From Gibbula magus (Eukaryota > Mollusca > Gastropoda > Trochida > Trochidae): a stretch of DNA of 64,000 bases. The stretch covers positions 51,012,551 to 51,076,550 of the forward strand of contig OW388300.1 in NCBI GenBank assembly GCA_936450465.1, read 5' to 3'. The notes below the pieces were generated by a model, which was given only the letters and a program-made list of their open reading frames with translations, was not told the DNA's origin and did not search any database. Of this stretch, positions 61,180 to 64,000 are shown in pieces. Numbering within the stretch: the first letter of the stretch is position 1; the number at the start of each line of letters is the position of its first letter. Both the position numbers and the translations under genes were made by a program.

Positions 61180-61240
61180 AAGTAGTAGTAGTTGTAGTAC
61201 ATGTAGTGGTGGTTGTGGCAGTGCTAGTGGTAGTAGGCGT
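60953..61240 (+). repeat. TAG/CAG trinucleotide microsatellite, unit 1
   Basis: Imperfect (TAG)n with CAG and other variants. Frames through it encode Ser, Val or Ala runs and are not genes. Confidence 0.9.
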
Positions 61241-61710
61241 AGACTATATAATAATGGGCGATCTACGTAGACACAACACTACCAATTAAGAACATTCATG
61301 ATTCTTAATATTTAAGCCTTATGGAGATCATAATAAGGATATGATAATACCAATTCTAGATACATATCCCCTTTTTATATTAAAACTACCAATCATACAG
61401 GTAGTTGTTATGCGTTTTATTTCTTCTGGAATACGAGTTATCAATATGACTGACACATATTTACGTCATATCTCTAGGAACAAACTTAACTGAAGTTTTA
61501 AATTTTTCCTTTTGTTTTTAAAACGGCCTACAGCAAAGGTGATTTAACGTTTATGTCAAATACCTCTTTTATTTGTTTGTTTTAAAAACATATGTTTTAT
61601 GATTTGTTAAGTTAAATTACAAACAGTGTTTAAAAAGCAGGGACTCATTGTGTGTTTGAGTACATATACAATCATACCCTGAAAATGAAATTGCGTATTC
61701 TTATTGACTA

Positions 61711-61766
61711 ATAAGCTAAAAACTGAATTCAGCATTGCCTAGCACAGACTAGCAGTATCAATACAA

Positions 61767-61828
<62 letters not shown>

Positions 61829-63825
61829 TCATAACATCAATAAAGTGACCGTCCATACCGTCTGAATACATTGTTAATAAGTCACTGTCACCAGTTCTAA
61901 ATTATCATATAGACTTGTAAACAGTTTTTTAAATATTGTAAATTTTGACGAAACTATAAATCTACTATATATTTCACCATTCCCTGACAATGTCACAATA
62001 TTCAAAGAATAAACTTACAAAAGAATATATTTTGTAAAACTTGAGGACTGTCAATTATTTATGACAAGATTAAGACTGTTGCGTTTGAAAACTGACTGAC
62101 AGACTGACTGGCATTTGGGGCCACGTGACCCATATTGCTAATACAAAATGACTGCACACAGTGCGCATATTATATCTTTCATCCAAACAGGCAAATTTAT
62201 TTTTAAGTACAATGACAATGATCCAGTAACTTTTATATTTGCACATGATAACAACTGACACATTTTTGACTTGGATGGATTTACTTAGAAATATTCAGGT
62301 ATGAACTGTTGTACTGAACTTGTTTAATAATATGGAAAAACGAATAAAAAGTGATATTCGTCTTCGATAAAACCGAGCAGACATTTTGAACAAAATGTAT
62401 TAGGGTTATCGCAACGTTTATATCTAAGTAACTGTATCTTATTTATGAGAACCACAACGAAAATTACAAACCATCCTCAGTAAGTTCTTCTCAGGAAACA
62501 ATTCAAGGATATATATTTCAACACATAAAATAGATTTAAAACCGCGGTAGTGTTTTAGAAATGACGATCCTGAAATTTTACTATGCCAATTCTGAAATTG
62601 TATATCTTTACATCTTTGAAAAAAAAGATTCTTAAATATATTTATACTACCACAATCTTGAGTAATCCATACATGAAAAACAACTTACCATGTTCATCAA
62701 ACTGGTTTGGGCTCAGTTCAGTCCATGTATTTTCAACAGGACTTTCAGAGCCACTTTTGAGATGGGAGGCTGGAGGCGTATTAATAGATTATCCATTATA
62801 CCAATATGAAGGGGAAATCCCTATCTATTTATAGTAACATATGTCACCTTACTAAGACAAGTCTAGGCATGTCGAACTAGCATTCATCTGATTCGGTTTT
62901 ATCTTTGAGGTTGTCTAGAACTCTGGCTGTTTTTAATGCTTTCTCTAGTAGTAGCAGCAGAAATAGTAGTAGCAGCAGTAATAGTAGTAACAGCAGTAAT
63001 AGTAGTAGCAGTAGTAATAGTAGTAATATCAGTAATAATAGTAACATCAGTTACAGTAGTAGCAGCAGTAATCGTAGAAGCATCAGTATTAGTGGTAACA
63101 TCAGTTACAGTGAAAGCAGTAGTAATAGTTGTAGCAGCAGTAATATAAATAGCAGAAGTAGTAGACAATAGAAGCAGTAATAGTAGTAGCAGTAGTACTG
63201 ATGTACGGCAAGAGTAGTAGTAGTAATAGAAGTAGCAGCAGTAAAAGTAGAAGCGGCAGTAATATCAACCGCAACAGCAATAGTACAAACATCGTTAATA
63301 GCAATAGCAGCAGTAATAGTAGTAGTAAAAGTAGTAGCAGCAGCAGCAGTAGTAGTAGTAGTAGTAGTAGTAGTAATAATAGCAGTAGTAGTAGTAGTAG
63401 TAGTAGTAGTACATGTAGTGGTGGTTGTGGCAGTGCTAGTGGTAGTAGACGTAGAATTAATAATAATGGGCGATCTACGTAGACACAACACTACAAATTA
63501 AGAACATTCATGATTCTTAATATTTAAGAGTTATGGAGATCATAATAAGGATATGATATATATAATAACAATTCTAGATAAAAAAATCCCCTTTTTATAT
63601 TAAAACTACCAATCATGCAGGTAGTTGTTAAAAACGGCCTACAGCAAAGATGATTTAACGTTTATGTCAAATACCTCTTTTATTTGTTTGTTTTAAAAAC
63701 ATATGTTTTATGATTTGTTAAGTTAAATTACCATCAGTGTTTAAAAAGCAGGGACTCATTGTTTATTTGAGTACATTTATACAATCATACCCTGAAAATG
63801 AAATTGCATTTTTTTATTGACAGAC
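61711..63825 (+). repeat. Tandem duplication, unit 2 (larger)
   Basis: Homologous to unit 1, but with about 600 bp of extra sequence (62340-62940), a longer TA run (61770-61827) and a longer trinucleotide array. Confidence 0.8.
62946..63415 (+). repeat. TAG/CAG trinucleotide microsatellite, unit 2
   Basis: About 470 bp, against about 290 bp in unit 1. Encoded Ser/Thr/Val-rich frames are artefacts of the repeat. Confidence 0.9.
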
Positions 63826-64000
63826 AATTGCTATTAACACACACTAACATTGACTTAATACGCCAACAATATTTTCAAGTTTCACTTCTATCATATATAT
63901 TGAAACTTTGTAACTGTTTTTTGCCCAAAGGTGTATATAAAGTAAGTTCGTGTTTGTGTGATGTATATGTATACGCTCTGGTATTGTTTAATCTTGCACA
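63826..64000. other. Window edge, nothing recognised
   Basis: No supported feature. Confidence 0.4.

Larger units (their letters stand above)
60326..61710 (+). repeat. Tandem duplication, unit 1
   Basis: It starts GCTAAAAACTGAATGCAGCA and contains a (TA)n run, a TAG/CAG microsatellite, the inverted motif ATTAAGAA...TTCTTAAT (about 61285-61309) and GCAGGGACTCATTGTGTG. The unit is repeated at 61711-63825. No gene. Confidence 0.8.

Noticed and set aside
60920..61289. Ser-rich and Val/Ala-rich frames over the trinucleotide array
   Set aside because: They arise from translating TAG/CAG repeats in different frames and occur on both strands.
62899..63491. Thr-rich and Ser-rich frames over the second trinucleotide array
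   Set aside because: Same reason: repeat translation, not a gene.

Overview
This looks like a window of animal nuclear DNA, most likely from a mollusc and probably a bivalve. The evidence is AT-rich sequence, intron-split genes with GT..AG borders, several non-LTR and LTR retrotransposons, and many interspersed repeats with (GGAC)n cores and terminal hairpins like those common in bivalve genomes. The organism is an inference. Little of the window is host gene; most is nested or decaying mobile DNA.

Layout. 1-3150: a dead L1/Tx1-like LINE split by a hairpin-ended repeat (family A). 3274-5115: a small three-exon gene for a secreted, cysteine-containing peptide. 6600-7105: another piece of L1/Tx1-like LINE (endonuclease). 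7557-7796: a Harbinger-like MITE packed with CACGTG sites. 10600-11575: family D repeat with a family A insertion. 12093-12253 and 21021-21184: long near-perfect palindromes. 13428-18273: a three-level nest (TIR element > family B repeat > CR1/L2-like LINE with a 743-codon open reading frame). 20447-20818: an unassigned coding-like island with one internal TGA. 23481-33882: many family A, B, C and D repeats around a broken Cys/His-rich protein gene (27404-28297). 34652-40925: a decaying multi-exon host gene on the minus strand, with a Ty3/gypsy-like LTR element (36341-40224) inserted inside one of its exons. 40480-55675: a roughly 3-kb segment present three times, with two exons of that gene present twice. 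A DNA transposon (44083-48971) has jumped into the first copy, and the third copy preserves the empty site. 57648-63825: another family B repeat, a dead I-like LINE with RNase H, and a tandem duplication carrying TA and TAG/CAG microsatellites.

Two systems stand out. (1) The 4.9-kb transposon at 44083-48971 has 38-bp TIRs, a 4-bp target duplication and an intact 728-aa transposase resembling the Sola type. On the same strand just upstream it also carries an intact 238-aa F-box/leucine-rich-repeat ORF. The two ORFs overlap by 8 nt. Splice signals are placed so that the F-box ORF lies almost exactly within a removable intron, which suggests a choice between transposase and F-box protein by alternative splicing. 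(2) The LTR element encodes a complete PHD finger fused after the integrase C-terminal domain, with all eight zinc ligands and an aromatic-cage pattern like H3K4me3 readers. It also has an unrecognised third ORF before the 3' LTR. Its gag, RNase H and integrase core are deleted, so this copy is not autonomous.

The interspersed families A, B and C share a layout: hairpin at one end, repeated internal modules, (GGAC)n, then a second hairpin or inverted motif. Some families carry dense transcription-factor-like sites (octamers, AGGTCA, TGACGTCA). All alignments and splice models were made by eye.
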